A DNA stretch of 64,000 bases from Streptomyces griseoviridis. GTDB lineage: Bacteria > Actinomycetota > Actinomycetes > Streptomycetales > Streptomycetaceae. Position numbers and translations under genes: made by a program. Positions 7,628 through 16,808 of this stretch are shown piece by piece; positions within the stretch are counted from its first letter, which is position 1; every line of letters starts with the position of its first letter. The notes below the pieces were generated by a model. That model saw only the letters and a program-made list of their open reading frames with translations. It was not told the origin of the DNA and made no database searches. The stretch spans positions 62,001 to 126,000 of the forward strand of contig BMSM01000003.1 in assembly GCA_014649155.1 (NCBI GenBank), in the 5' to 3' direction.

Positions 7628-8473
7628 CTACGGGAAACGCAGCGCGTCGGGGCCGAGGGCCGGCACCAGTCCCTCGGCCGCCGCCCGGGTCAGCAGGCCG
7701 CGGATCGCCGCGTAGCCGTCCTCGCCGAGGCCGGCGGTGAACTCGTTGACGTACAGCCCGATGTGCTGGTCGGCGACGGCCGGGTCCATCTCCTGGGCGT
7801 GTTCCATGACGTACGGGCGGGATGCCTCCGGGTCGTCCCAGGCCGCGCGGACGGACGCGCGGATCGCGTCGGCCAGGGCGGTCAGCGTCTCCTCGCCCAG
7901 GGACCGCTTGGCGATGATCGCGCCCAGCGGGATCGGCAGCCCGGTCGTCGCCTCCCAGTGCTCGCCCATGTCGGCGAGCTTGTGCAGGCCGTAGTTCTGG
8001 TACGTGAAGCGCGCCTCGTGGATCACGAGCCCCGCGTCGACCTTCCCGTCCCGCACCGCCGGCATGATCTGGTGGAACGGCATCACGACGATCTCCCCGA
8101 CCCCGCCGGGCACGGTGTCCGCCGCCCAGAGCCGGAACAGCAGGTACGCCGTCGACCTCTCGCTCGGCACCGCGACCGTCCGCCCGCGCAGATCGGCCCC
8201 GGCCTCCCGGGTGAGGACCAGCGGGCCGCAGCCCCGGCCCAGCGCGCCGCCGCAGGGCAGCAGCGCGTACTCGTCCAGGACGTACGGCAGCACGGCGTAC
8301 GACACCTTCAGCACGTCCAGCTCGCCGCGCTCGGCCATGCCGTTGGTGAGGTCGATGTCGGCGAAGGTGACGTCGAGGGCGGGGGCGCCGGGGACCCGGC
8401 CGTGGGCGAGGGCGTCGAAGACGAAGGTGTCGTTGGGGCAGGGGGAGTACGCGATCTGCAAGGTGTCACTCAT
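7628..8473 (-). CDS. mqnD: 1,4-dihydroxy-6-naphthoate synthase MqnD
   Basis: The 281-residue protein opens LQIAYSPCPNDTFVFDALAHG, the signature of MqnD, with DIDLTNGMAERGELDVLKVSY further on. MqnD converts cyclic dehypoxanthine futalosine to 1,4-dihydroxy-6-naphthoate in the futalosine pathway of menaquinone synthesis used by Streptomyces. The fold is a periplasmic-binding-protein-like two-domain fold acting in the cytoplasm. The start codon overlaps the last eight bases of mqnB, indicating translational coupling and a mqnB-mqnD operon. Length is normal for the family. Confidence 0.95.
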   Translation of the reverse strand: MSDTLQIAYSPCPNDTFVFDALAHGRVPGAPALDVTFADIDLTNGMAERGELDVLKVSYAVLPYVLDEYALLPCGGALGRGCGPLVLTREAGADLRGRTVAVPSERSTAYLLFRLWAADTVPGGVGEIVVMPFHQIMPAVRDGKVDAGLVIHEARFTYQNYGLHKLADMGEHWEATTGLPIPLGAIIAKRSLGEETLTALADAIRASVRAAWDDPEASRPYVMEHAQEMDPAVADQHIGLYVNEFTAGLGEDGYAAIRGLLTRAAAEGLVPALGPDALRFP

Positions 8474-9188
8474 GGGGGTTCCAACTCTCCAGGGCGGGGG
8501 TGAGCTTCCCGAAGGCGTCCGTGAGGGCCGCGAGCGCGTCGCCGATGCGCCAGGCGGCCCGGTCGCGGGGGCCGACCGGGTTGGAGACCGCGCGCAGCTC
8601 CAGCACGGGCACGCCGTGCGCGGCGGCGGCCTCCGCGACGCCGAAGCCCTCCATGGCCTCGGCGAGGGCGCGGGGGTGGCGGGTCCGCAGGGCGTCCGCG
8701 CGGGCGGCGGTGCCGGTCACCGTGGAGCCGGTCAGGACGGTGCCGGGGCGGGCGCCCGTCGCCTCGGCGACCGTGCGCACCAGCGCGGCCGGCGGGCGGT
8801 GGGTGACCGTGCCGAAGCCCAGCTCGGTGACGGGCAGGAAGCCGTCGGCGGTCTCGGCGCCCAGGTCGGCGGCGGTGATCTCGTCGGCGACGACGAGCGA
8901 GCCGAGGGGCGCGTGGGGCGCGAAGCCGCCCGCGATGCCGGCCGAGACGACCAGGTCGTAGGGGTGCCCGTCGAGGGCGGCGGCGGTCAGCGCGGCGGCC
9001 GTGGAGGCGGCGGCGAGGGCGGGGCCGACACCCGCCGCGAGCAGGTCCCAGCCGGAGCCGTCCGGGCGGTGCAGCGTCACCCCCGGCCGGGGCAGCTGCC
9101 GCAGCGGTCCGGGAAACGCCCCGGCCACCGCGTCCCGTTCGGCGGGGACCGCGGTGGCCACGAGGACGTGCGGGGCGGGCGTGGTCAG
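8466..9188 (-). CDS. mqnB: futalosine hydrolase MqnB (probable CTG start)
   Basis: A 240-residue nucleosidase of the MTA/SAH nucleosidase fold. VVSAGIAGGF and the C-terminal AMEGFGVAEAAAAHGVPVLELRAVSN carry the conserved glycines and active-site Glu/Asp regions. MqnB hydrolyses futalosine to dehypoxanthine futalosine and hypoxanthine. The reading frame has no ATG or GTG at the expected position. The best start is CTG 9188, which overlaps the TGA of the upstream lipoprotein gene (CTGA junction) with AAGAAGG just upstream; GTG at 9161 would shorten the protein by nine residues. It overlaps mqnD downstream by eight bases. Confidence 0.9.
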   Translation of the reverse strand: MTTPAPHVLVATAVPAERDAVAGAFPGPLRQLPRPGVTLHRPDGSGWDLLAAGVGPALAAASTAAALTAAALDGHPYDLVVSAGIAGGFAPHAPLGSLVVADEITAADLGAETADGFLPVTELGFGTVTHRPPAALVRTVAEATGARPGTVLTGSTVTGTAARADALRTRHPRALAEAMEGFGVAEAAAAHGVPVLELRAVSNPVGPRDRAAWRIGDALAALTDAFGKLTPALESWNPHE

Positions 9189-9700
9189 TCGCCCTTCTTC
9201 AGCTCGAAGGCCCAGACACCGGTGAAGGTCTGGCCGCCCTCCTTGCCGTTGCCGGCCACCACGGCGACCTTCGTGGAGTCGCCCTGCGCGCCGTACTGGG
9301 CGTTGAAGAACACGCTGCCCGGGACCGTGCGGTAGGTCTTCTTGCTGTCCTCGGTCAGCGGCTGACCGTTCATCAGGATCGTCCAGCGCTTGTCGGCGAC
9401 GTCCGGGTCCACTCCGAAACGCACCGTCTCGTCCGGGTCGACCGTGAGCGACTTGATGTCCTTGTCCTGGAGGCACTTGGTCAGGTCGGCGGTCTTCAGG
9501 GCTTCGTCGCCCTCGCCGCCACAGGTGGCCTCGGAACTGATCGAGTCGCCGCCGACGGTGATCGTCGACAGCGGCGTCGGCTTGTCGCAGGCCGACAGGA
9601 CGAGCAGTCCGGCGGATACGGCGCCGGCGGCGGCGACGGCACGGCGGCGTCGCACAGCGCGGTGTCCATGAGCGGCTGCGCCGCGGGGCAACGTGGTCAT
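9185..9700 (-). CDS. DUF2771 lipoprotein
   Basis: The 171-residue protein has an Arg-rich N-terminus (GHRAVRRRRA), a hydrophobic segment and a lipobox LSAC giving a lipidated Cys near residue 38. The mature part (TITVGGDSISSEATCGG...WTILMNGQPLT...FNAQYG) matches the Streptomyces DUF2771 family. It is expected on the outer face of the membrane; role unknown. A GATAGC sequence about nine bases upstream of the ATG could be a -10 box giving a nearly leaderless message. Its stop overlaps the CTG start of mqnB, so it is probably co-translated with the menaquinone genes. Confidence 0.8.
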   Translation of the reverse strand: MTTLPRGAAAHGHRAVRRRRAVAAAGAVSAGLLVLSACDKPTPLSTITVGGDSISSEATCGGEGDEALKTADLTKCLQDKDIKSLTVDPDETVRFGVDPDVADKRWTILMNGQPLTEDSKKTYRTVPGSVFFNAQYGAQGDSTKVAVVAGNGKEGGQTFTGVWAFELKKGD

Positions 9701-9758
9701 GGGCGAAGGCTATCGGGCGCCCCCGGATCGCTCCCCACCTGGGTACGGCGTGCCGTGC

Positions 9759-11195
9759 TCACGCCACCCCCGCCCGGTGGCCGCCGTGGCGGGCCGACCG
9801 GAACAGACCCCGTACGGTGCTCAGCCAGCCGGCCGCGATGATCGTGGCGCCGACCGACAGGCCGAGGGTGCCGTTCAGCGGCAGGGCGATGCCGACCGCG
9901 CCGCCCAGCACCCAGGACATCTGGAGCAGCGTCTCGGAGCGGGCGAAGGCGGAGGTGCGGACCAGCTCGGGCACGTCCCGCTGGATCAGCGCGTCCAGGG
10001 AGAGCTTGGCCAGCGCCTGCGCGAACCCGGCGACCGCCGCCAGACACGCCACCAGCACCGCGCCGAAGAACACGGCGGCCGTCACCGCCGCGCCCAGCAC
10101 ACAGGCCAGCACGGTCACGATGATGATCTCCGGCGCGCGGGAGCGCAGCCAGGCCCCGACCGCCGTGCCCAGCGCGTTGCCCGCGCCCGCCGCCACGCCG
10201 ACGATCCCCAGGGAGACGGCGGCGCTCTGCCCGGTCATCGGGTGCTCGCGCAGCAGGAACGCCAGGAAGAAGATCAGGAACCCGGTCAGGCAGCGCACGG
10301 CGGCGTTGGCCGCGAGCGCGTGCGTGACCGCCGGGCCGACCGTGCGCAGCCCGGGGCGCCTGGCGGACCCGCGGTGCGGCCCGTGCAGATGGGCGCCGTC
10401 CGCGGCGAGCAGCGCGGTGGCCTCGCCCTTCGCGGAGTCCACCGTGCGGGGCAGCGTGAACGACAGGAACGTTCCGGCGACGAAGATCACGAAGGCGCCG
10501 TAGAGCGGCCAGCGCGGGCCGAGCTGCTGGAGGCCCGCGCCGATCGGGGCGGCGGCGCCGGTGGCGAGCAGCCCGCCGAGGGTGACCCGGGAGTTCGCCT
10601 TCACCAGGGAGAAGGCGGGCGGCAGCAGCCGGGGCACGACGGCGCTCCTGACCACGCCGTACGCCTTCGAGGAGACCAGCACGCCGAGCGCCGCCGGGTA
10701 CAGCTCGATGCCGCCGCTGATCACCGCCCCCGACAGCACCAGGGCGAGCAGCGCGCGGGCCGCCATCGCGGTGGCCATCGCCGCCCGCCGGCCGTGCGGG
10801 ACGCGGTCCAGGAGCGGGCCGATCACCGGGGCGAGCAGGGTGAAGGGGGCCATGGTGATGGCGAGGTAGAGCGCGACCCGGCCACGCGCCTCGTCGGTCG
10901 GCACCGAGAAGAAGACCGTGGAGGCGAGGGCGACGGTGATCATGACGTCGCCGGCGCCGTTGACGCCGTGCAGCTCGATCAGCTTGCCCAGGCCCGACTC
11001 GCCGGCGCCGTGCGCGTGCGTCACCCGGCGGATGCCCCGGGCGGGCCCGGTCACCGGCAGGTGCAGCGCGCGGCCGACCGCGCGGAAACGCCCGGGACCG
11101 CGTCCCCGGGCCCGGTCTTTCAGTTCCGTCCGTTCCGTCCGTGCGGCTGCCACCCCGTCATAGTGCCCCGGGAGACGGGGGAGTAGAGCTGTCAT
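9759..11195 (-). CDS. MFS transporter
   Basis: About 478 residues with some twelve hydrophobic helices after a 70-residue basic N-terminal region. The loop LLDRVPHGRRAAM between helices 2 and 3 matches the MFS signature with D-R-x-G-R-R spacing (here DRVPHGRR). Sequence in mid-protein (GPHRGSARRPGLRTVGPA) is the cytoplasmic loop between halves. The substrate is not predictable. The true start may be downstream of 11195, since the first about 60 residues are non-membrane and Arg-rich. It lies upstream of the lipoprotein and mqnBD genes on the same strand with a 58-base gap. Confidence 0.8.
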   Translation of the reverse strand: MTALLPRLPGHYDGVAAARTERTELKDRARGRGPGRFRAVGRALHLPVTGPARGIRRVTHAHGAGESGLGKLIELHGVNGAGDVMITVALASTVFFSVPTDEARGRVALYLAITMAPFTLLAPVIGPLLDRVPHGRRAAMATAMAARALLALVLSGAVISGGIELYPAALGVLVSSKAYGVVRSAVVPRLLPPAFSLVKANSRVTLGGLLATGAAAPIGAGLQQLGPRWPLYGAFVIFVAGTFLSFTLPRTVDSAKGEATALLAADGAHLHGPHRGSARRPGLRTVGPAVTHALAANAAVRCLTGFLIFFLAFLLREHPMTGQSAAVSLGIVGVAAGAGNALGTAVGAWLRSRAPEIIIVTVLACVLGAAVTAAVFFGAVLVACLAAVAGFAQALAKLSLDALIQRDVPELVRTSAFARSETLLQMSWVLGGAVGIALPLNGTLGLSVGATIIAAGWLSTVRGLFRSARHGGHRAGVA

Positions 11196-11553
11196 CGGGC
11201 GGATGGAGCTGATCGGGTCGGGCGGGGCGGGGCCGGGAAGGGGCCGGGGCGGAGGCGGGCGGCGGCCGGGTGACGGCCGGGTCGCGGGCGGTTCGGGGCC
11301 GGGTCGCGGGCGGGAAACTCCCTCCGGTGTCCCCCGTCGGTGTAGGCCCAGCGCAGCCGAGCAGGTAGCGTGCGTAGCGCGTCGTGGCGAATGTTCTCGG
11401 CCGCGCGCCTCTCAGTCATCCCGCAGAATGGATGACGTAGGTGCGCCCGAGTGCGTCGGGCGCGGACGTCGACGCGGTCCCCGGGTCCGCTCCGTCCGTC
11501 CCCCGCCGGCAGTGGCGCACCCGTGAGACGGCGTATGGAGAGAAGCGATACCT
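11196..11553. other. 358-base divergent intergenic region
   Basis: No convincing gene. It separates the MFS gene (minus) from the DUF3027 gene (plus) and must hold both promoters. The MFS-proximal part (11200-11320) is G-rich low-complexity sequence; the DUF3027-proximal part (11340-11550) has mixed composition and the ribosome-binding site GGAGAGAAG at about 11537. Confidence 0.5.
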
Positions 11554-12480
11554 GTGAGCGCAGCGACAACGCGAAGCCGCACCCCCGACCGCCTGTGCGC
11601 CGAGGCCGTCGACCTCGCCCGGTCCGCGGCCGAGGAGGCCGCCGCGCCTGGTGTGGTCGGAGAACACGCGGGACTGGTGTCCGAGGGTGACCGTGTTGTC
11701 ACGCACTACTTCGAGTGCACCGAGCTGGGCTACCGGGGGTGGCGCTGGGCGGTGACGGTGGCGCGGGCCTCCCGCGCGAAGGTCGTCACCGTCGACGAGG
11801 CCGTGCTGCTGCCCGGCCCGGACGCCGTCCTCGCCCCCGAGTGGGTGCCGTGGAGCGAGCGGCTGCGCCCCGGCGACATGGGCCCCGGCGACCTGCTGCC
11901 CACCGACGCCGAGGACCTCCGGCTGGAGCCGGGCTGGTCCGGTGAGGACGAGCCACCGCCGAACTCCGCCGTCTCCGACCAGATGGCCGACCTGGTGGAG
12001 GCGGAGGACGCCGAGGTCACCGCCGGGCCGCCGGGCGAGCTGCCCCTCACCCCGCCGCGCGGCACGATCGCGGCCGTCGCCGACGAGCTGGGCCTGCGCC
12101 GGCCCCGGGTGCTGTCCCGGTACGGGCTGCACACCGCCGCCGACCGCTGGGAGGAGGCCTTCGGGCCGAAGACGCCGATGGCCCAGGCGGCGCCCGCGCC
12201 CTGCGTGTCCTGCGGCTTCCTGCTGCGGATCGGCGGCTCGCTCGGGCAGGCGTTCGGCGTCTGCGCCAACGAGTTCTCCCCGGCGGACGGGCGGGTCGTG
12301 TCCCTCGCCTACGGGTGCGGGGGGCACTCGGAGGCGGCGGTGATGCCGAAGCCGCCGCGGACGGCTCCGCCGGTGATCGACGAGACGCGGGTCGATCCGT
12401 TCCCGCTGCGGCCGGCGGCGGACTCCGGGTCCGTGCCGGTGGCCGAGGACGCCTCCACGGCCGAGCTGGGGCACGCGTAG
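11554..12480 (+). CDS. DUF3027 protein with a Cys-rich putative zinc site
   Basis: The GTG at 11554 starts a 308-residue protein recognised as the actinobacterial DUF3027 family. Residues about 50-120 (TECTELGYRGWRWAVTVARASRAK..., PGPDAVLAPEWVPWSERLRPGDMG) are the conserved core. Toward the C-terminus CVSCGFLLRIGG...FGVCANEFSP...YGCGGHSE places four cysteines (CxxC, C, C) and a His as a likely zinc-ribbon. The final 40 residues are Pro-rich. It is the first gene before the giant GHKL ATPase, separated by a hairpin. No enzymatic role is known to me. Confidence 0.8.
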   Translation: MSAATTRSRTPDRLCAEAVDLARSAAEEAAAPGVVGEHAGLVSEGDRVVTHYFECTELGYRGWRWAVTVARASRAKVVTVDEAVLLPGPDAVLAPEWVPWSERLRPGDMGPGDLLPTDAEDLRLEPGWSGEDEPPPNSAVSDQMADLVEAEDAEVTAGPPGELPLTPPRGTIAAVADELGLRRPRVLSRYGLHTAADRWEEAFGPKTPMAQAAPAPCVSCGFLLRIGGSLGQAFGVCANEFSPADGRVVSLAYGCGGHSEAAVMPKPPRTAPPVIDETRVDPFPLRPAADSGSVPVAEDASTAELGHA

Positions 12481-12497
12481 GCGGTCTCGCGCCGGCG

Positions 12498-12514
12498 CGG
12501 GGGCTGCGCCCCCG
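12498..12514. terminator. GC hairpin after DUF3027 gene (Streptomyces-type repeat)
   Basis: CGGGGGC-TGC-GCCCCCG forms a seven-pair stem with a three-base loop, followed by CGGACCCCC. The sequence resembles a palindromic repeat common between Streptomyces genes. No U tract, as usual in high-GC organisms. Confidence 0.6.
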
Positions 12515-12644
12515 GACCCCCGTCGGCCCGAACGGCCTCGTCCCCGAACGCCGGACGGGCCGGGCGTCGCCGCCCGGCATGAGTGCCGGCTCCGCGCGGT
12601 ACCTTCGACCCCACGCCGTCCCGGGTCGATGAGGAGAGATGAAC

Positions 12645-15600
12645 GTGAGCAAGTTCGTGCGGCCCGCCGCCGAGGGTGCCGACCCGTTCGGCACGGCACG
12701 GCTGCGGCGCGGGGTGCTGGACGCCTGGGCCACGAGCCCCGCCCGGTTCCGTGAGGACGCCAACGCCGAGGAGGACCTCGTCCTCGGCGGCTACCGCGAC
12801 CGCCTCGTCGTGGAGCTGGCCCAGAACGCCGCCGACGCCGCCGCCCGGGCCGGTGTGCCGGGCCGGCTCCGGCTCACCCTGCGCGACGGCGTGCTGGTCG
12901 CCGCCAACACCGGCGCCCCGCTGGACGCGGCCGGCGTCGAGTCGCTCTCCACGCTGCGTGCCTCCGCCAAGCGGGACACCGCCGAGGGCGCCGTCGGCCG
13001 GTTCGGCGTCGGCTTCGCGGCCGTCCTCGCCGTCACCGACGAACCCGCGGTCGTCGGCCGGCACGGCGGCGTGCGCTGGTCCCTGGCCGAGTCCCGGGAC
13101 CTGGCCGCCGACGTCGCCCGGCACTCCCCGGGCCTCGGCGACGAGATCCGCCGCCGGGACGGGCACGTGCCGCTGCTGCGGCTGCCGTTCCCGGCCGAGG
13201 GCACCGCGCCCGGCCCGTACGACACGGCCGTCATCCTCCCGCTGCGCGACACGGCCGCCGCCGACCTCGCCGAGCGGCTGCTGGCCGGCGTGGACGACGC
13301 CCTGCTGCTCGCCCTCCCGGGGTTGACGGAGGTCGTCGTCGAGGGCGCGGACGGCACCGTACGGACGCTCGGCCGCCGCACCGAGGACGGGCTGACCGTC
13401 GTGGCGGACAGCCGGGACGGCACCACCCGCTGGCGGACCGCCGCCGCGCACGGGCCGCTCACCCCCGACCTGCTCACCGGACGGCCGGTCGAGGAGCGGC
13501 TGCGTCCGCACTGGTCGGTCACCTGGGCCGTGCCCGTGGACGGCGAGGGCGCCCCCGTCCGGCCCCGGACCAGCCCCGTGCTGCACGCCCCGACGCCGAG
13601 CGACGAGCCGCTCGGCGTCCCGGCCCTGCTCATCGCCTCCTTCCCGCTGGACTCCACCCGCCGGCACGTCGCGCCCGGTCCGCTCACCGACTTCCTGGTG
13701 CAGCGCGCCGCGGACGCCTACGCCGGACTGCTCGCCGACTGGACACCGGTCACCGCCGGGATCATCGGCCTGGTCCCCGGCCCGCTCGGCAAGGGCGAGC
13801 TGGACGGCGCCCTGCGCCAGGCGGTCCTCGACCGGCTGCCGCGCACCGCCTTCCTGCCGCCCGCCGCCGCGCCGGGCGAGGACGACGACCCCGAGCTGCC
13901 CGTCGCGCTGCGGCCCCGGGACGCCGAGGTGGTCGAGGGGGCCGGCGCGGAGACCGTCCGGGTGCTGGCGGAGGTGCTGCCGACCCTGCTCCCGGCGGGC
14001 CTGGAGCGGCGCGTGGAGCTGCGCACGCTGGGCGTGGCCCGGCTGCCGCTGACCGACGCGATCGACCGGTTGGCCGGGCTGGAGAAGGAGCCCGGCTGGT
14101 GGCGGCGGCTCTACGACAGCCTGGCCGGCGTCGACCCCGACCGGCTCTCCGGGCTGCCGGTGCCGCTCGCCGACCGCCGTACGGTCATCGGGCCCCGGCA
14201 GATCCTGCTGCCCACCCCGGACGCCGCCGCCCTGGACGCGGAGGTGCTCGCCCGGCTCGGGCTGAAGGTCGCCCATCCGGACGCCGCCCATCCGCTGCTG
14301 GAGAAGCTCGGCGCCCTCCCGGCCACCGCGCGGGCCGTGCTCACCACGCCGCAGGTGCGGGCCGCCGTCGCCGCGTCCCTGGACGACGAGGGCGGCGCCA
14401 ACTGGGAGGACGACACCCTCGACGCCGAGGAACTGGCCGACACCGTCCTCGGGCTGGTCCGCGACGCCGCCCTGGAGCCCGGCGAGGAGCCGTGGCTCGG
14501 CGCGCTCGCGCTGCCCGACGAGGACGGTGAGCTGTCCCCGGCCGGGGAACTGGTCTTCCCCGGCGGGCCGTTCGCCCGGGTCATGCGGGAGGACGAACTC
14601 GCCGCCGTCGACGCGGAACTCGCCGGCAAGTGGGGCCCGGACGTCCTCGCCGCCTGCGGGGTGCTGGTCACCTTCGCCCTGGTCCGGGCCACCGACGTCG
14701 TCCTCGACCCGGACGAACTGGAGCCCCGCGAGGGGGACTTCGCCGAACCCGACGACGCGGGGCTGCTCGACGCCGTCGACGTGTGGTGCGAGGACATCCT
14801 CGACCGCTTCCCGGACACGCCCGTCCCGCCGGTCGCCACCGAACTCGTCGCCGTCCGCGACCTGGACCTCGTGGACGACGACCACTGGCCCGAGGCCCTC
14901 GCCCTGCTCTCCCGCCCGCCGCTGCGCGACGCCCTCGTCCAGCCGGTGCGGATGCTGCTGCCCGACGGCACCCACGAGACCGTACGGCCGTACACCGCCT
15001 GGTGGCTGCGCGGGCACCCGGTGCTCGGCGGTCGCCGCCCCGCCGGGCTGCGCGCGGCCGGCGGCGACCCGCTGCTGCGCGGCCTGTACGACGAGGCCGA
15101 CGCCGCCGGCTTCGACGACGAGCAGGTGCTGCGGGCGCTCGGCGTCCGCACCTCCGTCGCCGCCCTCCTCGACGAACCGGGCGGCGCCGCCGAGCTGCTG
15201 GACCGGCTAGCCGACCCGGACCGGCCCGTCACCGCCGCTCAGCTGCACGGGCTGTACGGGGCGCTGGCCGGCCTCGACCCCGAGCAGGTGACCCTGCCGG
15301 ACGAGGTACGGGCCGTGGTCGACGGCGAGGTGCGGGTGGTGGACGCCGCCGACGCCGTGGTCGTGGACTCGCCCGACCTGCTGCCCTTCACCGGCGGGGT
15401 GCCGCTGCTGCCGGTGCGTCCGGCGCGCGCCGCGGAGCTGGCCGAACTGTTCCAGGTGCGGCGGCTGAGCGAGTCCGTCACCGGCCGCGTCGACTCCGAG
15501 GGCACCGAGCACGAGGTGCCGGAGCCGGTACGGGTGCTGCTGGGCGGCGGGACCCCCGCCTCCTACGTCGAGCACGAGGAACTCGTCGTGGACGGTGTGG

Positions 15601-15773
15601 AGATCGACTGGCGGCTCACCGACGACGGGGTGCCGCACGCCGCCACCCTGGAGGGCGTCGCCGCCGGCCTGGCCTGGGCGGCGGGCCAGTGGCCCCGCCG
15701 CTTCGAGGTCGCGGCCCTCCTGGAGGACCCCTCCCGCACGGAGGAACTGGCCCGTGACCGCTGGTTCGACTGA
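12645..15773 (+). CDS. giant sacsin/Hsp90-type GHKL ATPase domain protein
   Basis: About 1042 residues. Residues about 40-200 form a GHKL (Hsp90/sacsin N-terminal) ATP-binding domain: N box VVELAQNAADAAA, the second motif VLVAANTGAPLD (NTGAP in place of DxGxG) and the lid glycine motif GRFGVGFAAV. The remaining 800 residues have no domain I can name; they are rich in acidic Asp/Glu-Leu segments and annotated in relatives as molecular-chaperone Hsp90-like. GTG 12645 is preferred over ATG 12639 because GAGGAG lies eight bases upstream of the former but only about two of the latter. It probably acts as a cytoplasmic ATP-dependent protein-handling machine (inference). DUF3027 is the upstream neighbour. 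Confidence 0.8.
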   Translation: MSKFVRPAAEGADPFGTARLRRGVLDAWATSPARFREDANAEEDLVLGGYRDRLVVELAQNAADAAARAGVPGRLRLTLRDGVLVAANTGAPLDAAGVESLSTLRASAKRDTAEGAVGRFGVGFAAVLAVTDEPAVVGRHGGVRWSLAESRDLAADVARHSPGLGDEIRRRDGHVPLLRLPFPAEGTAPGPYDTAVILPLRDTAAADLAERLLAGVDDALLLALPGLTEVVVEGADGTVRTLGRRTEDGLTVVADSRDGTTRWRTAAAHGPLTPDLLTGRPVEERLRPHWSVTWAVPVDGEGAPVRPRTSPVLHAPTPSDEPLGVPALLIASFPLDSTRRHVAPGPLTDFLVQRAADAYAGLLADWTPVTAGIIGLVPGPLGKGELDGALRQAVLDRLPRTAFLPPAAAPGEDDDPELPVALRPRDAEVVEGAGAETVRVLAEVLPTLLPAGLERRVELRTLGVARLPLTDAIDRLAGLEKEPGWWRRLYDSLAGVDPDRLSGLPVPLADRRTVIGPRQILLPTPDAAALDAEVLARLGLKVAHPDAAHPLLEKLGALPATARAVLTTPQVRAAVAASLDDEGGANWEDDTLDAEELADTVLGLVRDAALEPGEEPWLGALALPDEDGELSPAGELVFPGGPFARVMREDELAAVDAELAGKWGPDVLAACGVLVTFALVRATDVVLDPDELEPREGDFAEPDDAGLLDAVDVWCEDILDRFPDTPVPPVATELVAVRDLDLVDDDHWPEALALLSRPPLRDALVQPVRMLLPDGTHETVRPYTAWWLRGHPVLGGRRPAGLRAAGGDPLLRGLYDEADAAGFDDEQVLRALGVRTSVAALLDEPGGAAELLDRLADPDRPVTAAQLHGLYGALAGLDPEQVTLPDEVRAVVDGEVRVVDAADAVVVDSPDLLPFTGGVPLLPVRPARAAELAELFQVRRLSESVTGRVDSEGTEHEVPEPVRVLLGGGTPASYVEHEELVVDGVEIDWRLTDDGVPHAATLEGVAAGLAWAAGQWPRRFEVAALLEDPSRTEELARDRWFD

Positions 15774-15800
15774 CCCCGCCCGAAGCCGCCGTCACCTGTC

Positions 15801-15862
15801 CTTCACTTCCGTACAACCATTCGTTTCCCTCGTGCATCTGATCACCTGAGTCAACAGACTCC
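15801..15862 (+). promoter_or_regulatory. conserved promoter block, copy 1 (upstream of first secreted paralogue)
   Basis: This block is repeated at 16870-16932 with near-identical spacing: CTTCAC, then CGTACAACC, a 16-base spacer, (C/G)ATCTGA, then TGAGTCA and CAGACTCC. The 24-base right half (15839-15862) matches its copy at 20 of 24 positions. The AACC box followed by a second conserved box about 16 bases on resembles an ECF-sigma-type promoter (inference). Confidence 0.55.
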
Positions 15863-15941
15863 CTGATCATTCGGGCCCCGGCGTGACGCGAGCCGTTGGG
15901 GGGCGACGACCGCCGGGGCCCCTTTCCCACGTGGGGATCGC

Positions 15942-16799
15942 ATGCGTATACGCGTCACCGGTGCCGCCGTCCTCGGCGCACTGTCCCTGTCCGTCCTCGC
16001 CGTCCCGGCCGCGCAGGCCGACGAGCAGCAGAGCCTGACGTCGTGGCCGTCGGCGCACGGGCCCGCGGCGGGCAAGGCCGCGGACTTCGCCGCCACTGCC
16101 GACGACCGGCTGGGCGACACCAGGATCACCAGCGTCACCGTCAACGGCGGCAAGGACATCGTCGTCGGCATCACCAAGAAGAAGTCCTTCACCGTCACCG
16201 TGACGGCCAACGACCCGAGCGGCATCTACGACGGCTACGCCCAGCTCTGGCACGGGGCGAAGTCCAGCAGCGCCGACCAGGTGCTCGCCCCGGACGCCGA
16301 CATGGGCACCTGCAAGGCGACCAGCGCCACCGCCGCCACCTGCAAGGTCACGATCGTCGCCGACCCCCTGACCAACATCTACGGCAACCTCCTCGCGGGC
16401 ACCTGGAAGGTCTGGGCCGGTGCCATGGGCAACGACGGCGACTACGTCGTCAAGGACGCCTACAAGACCGCCAAGGTCCAGCGCGCCTCCAAGCTCACCG
16501 TCAACGCCGCGCCGGAGCCGGTGAAGAAGGGCAAGACCATCACGGTCACCGGCAAGCTCTCCCGCGCCAACTGGGACGACCTCAAGTACCACGGTTACAC
16601 CGGCCAGCCGGTGAAGCTCCAGTACCGCAAGAAGACCTCGAAGACGTACACCACCGTCAAGACCGTCAAGACCGACTCGACGGGCAGCCTGAAGACCACG
16701 GTCAAGGCGAGCGCCGACGGCTACTTCCGCTACTCCTTCGCGGGCACCACGACCACCCCGGCCGTCACCAGCACGGCCGACTTCGTCGACGTGAAGTAA
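15942..16799 (+). CDS. secreted protein, tandem paralogue 1
   Basis: 285 residues beginning MRIRVTGAAVLGALSLSVLA with an AQA cleavage site near residue 26, so secreted. The mature protein has two parts: an N-terminal half ending near residue 180, and a C-terminal repeat-like domain beginning APEPVKKGKTITVTGKLSRA with many Lys/Thr, typical of Ig-like or beta-sandwich modules in Streptomyces extracellular proteins. The next gene (16961-17845) encodes a clear paralogue with the same C-terminal module. An 18-bp hairpin follows the stop codon. I recognise no enzyme motif; relatives have been labelled calcium-binding, which the sequence does not prove. Confidence 0.8.
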   Translation: MRIRVTGAAVLGALSLSVLAVPAAQADEQQSLTSWPSAHGPAAGKAADFAATADDRLGDTRITSVTVNGGKDIVVGITKKKSFTVTVTANDPSGIYDGYAQLWHGAKSSSADQVLAPDADMGTCKATSATAATCKVTIVADPLTNIYGNLLAGTWKVWAGAMGNDGDYVVKDAYKTAKVQRASKLTVNAAPEPVKKGKTITVTGKLSRANWDDLKYHGYTGQPVKLQYRKKTSKTYTTVKTVKTDSTGSLKTTVKASADGYFRYSFAGTTTTPAVTSTADFVDVK

Positions 16800-16808
16800 C
16801 CCGCCCGG

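Noticed and set aside
12309..15017. 902-residue minus-strand frame antisense to the GHKL ATPase gene
   Set aside because: Low-complexity Gly/Gln/Arg translation; the plus strand carries GHKL motifs.
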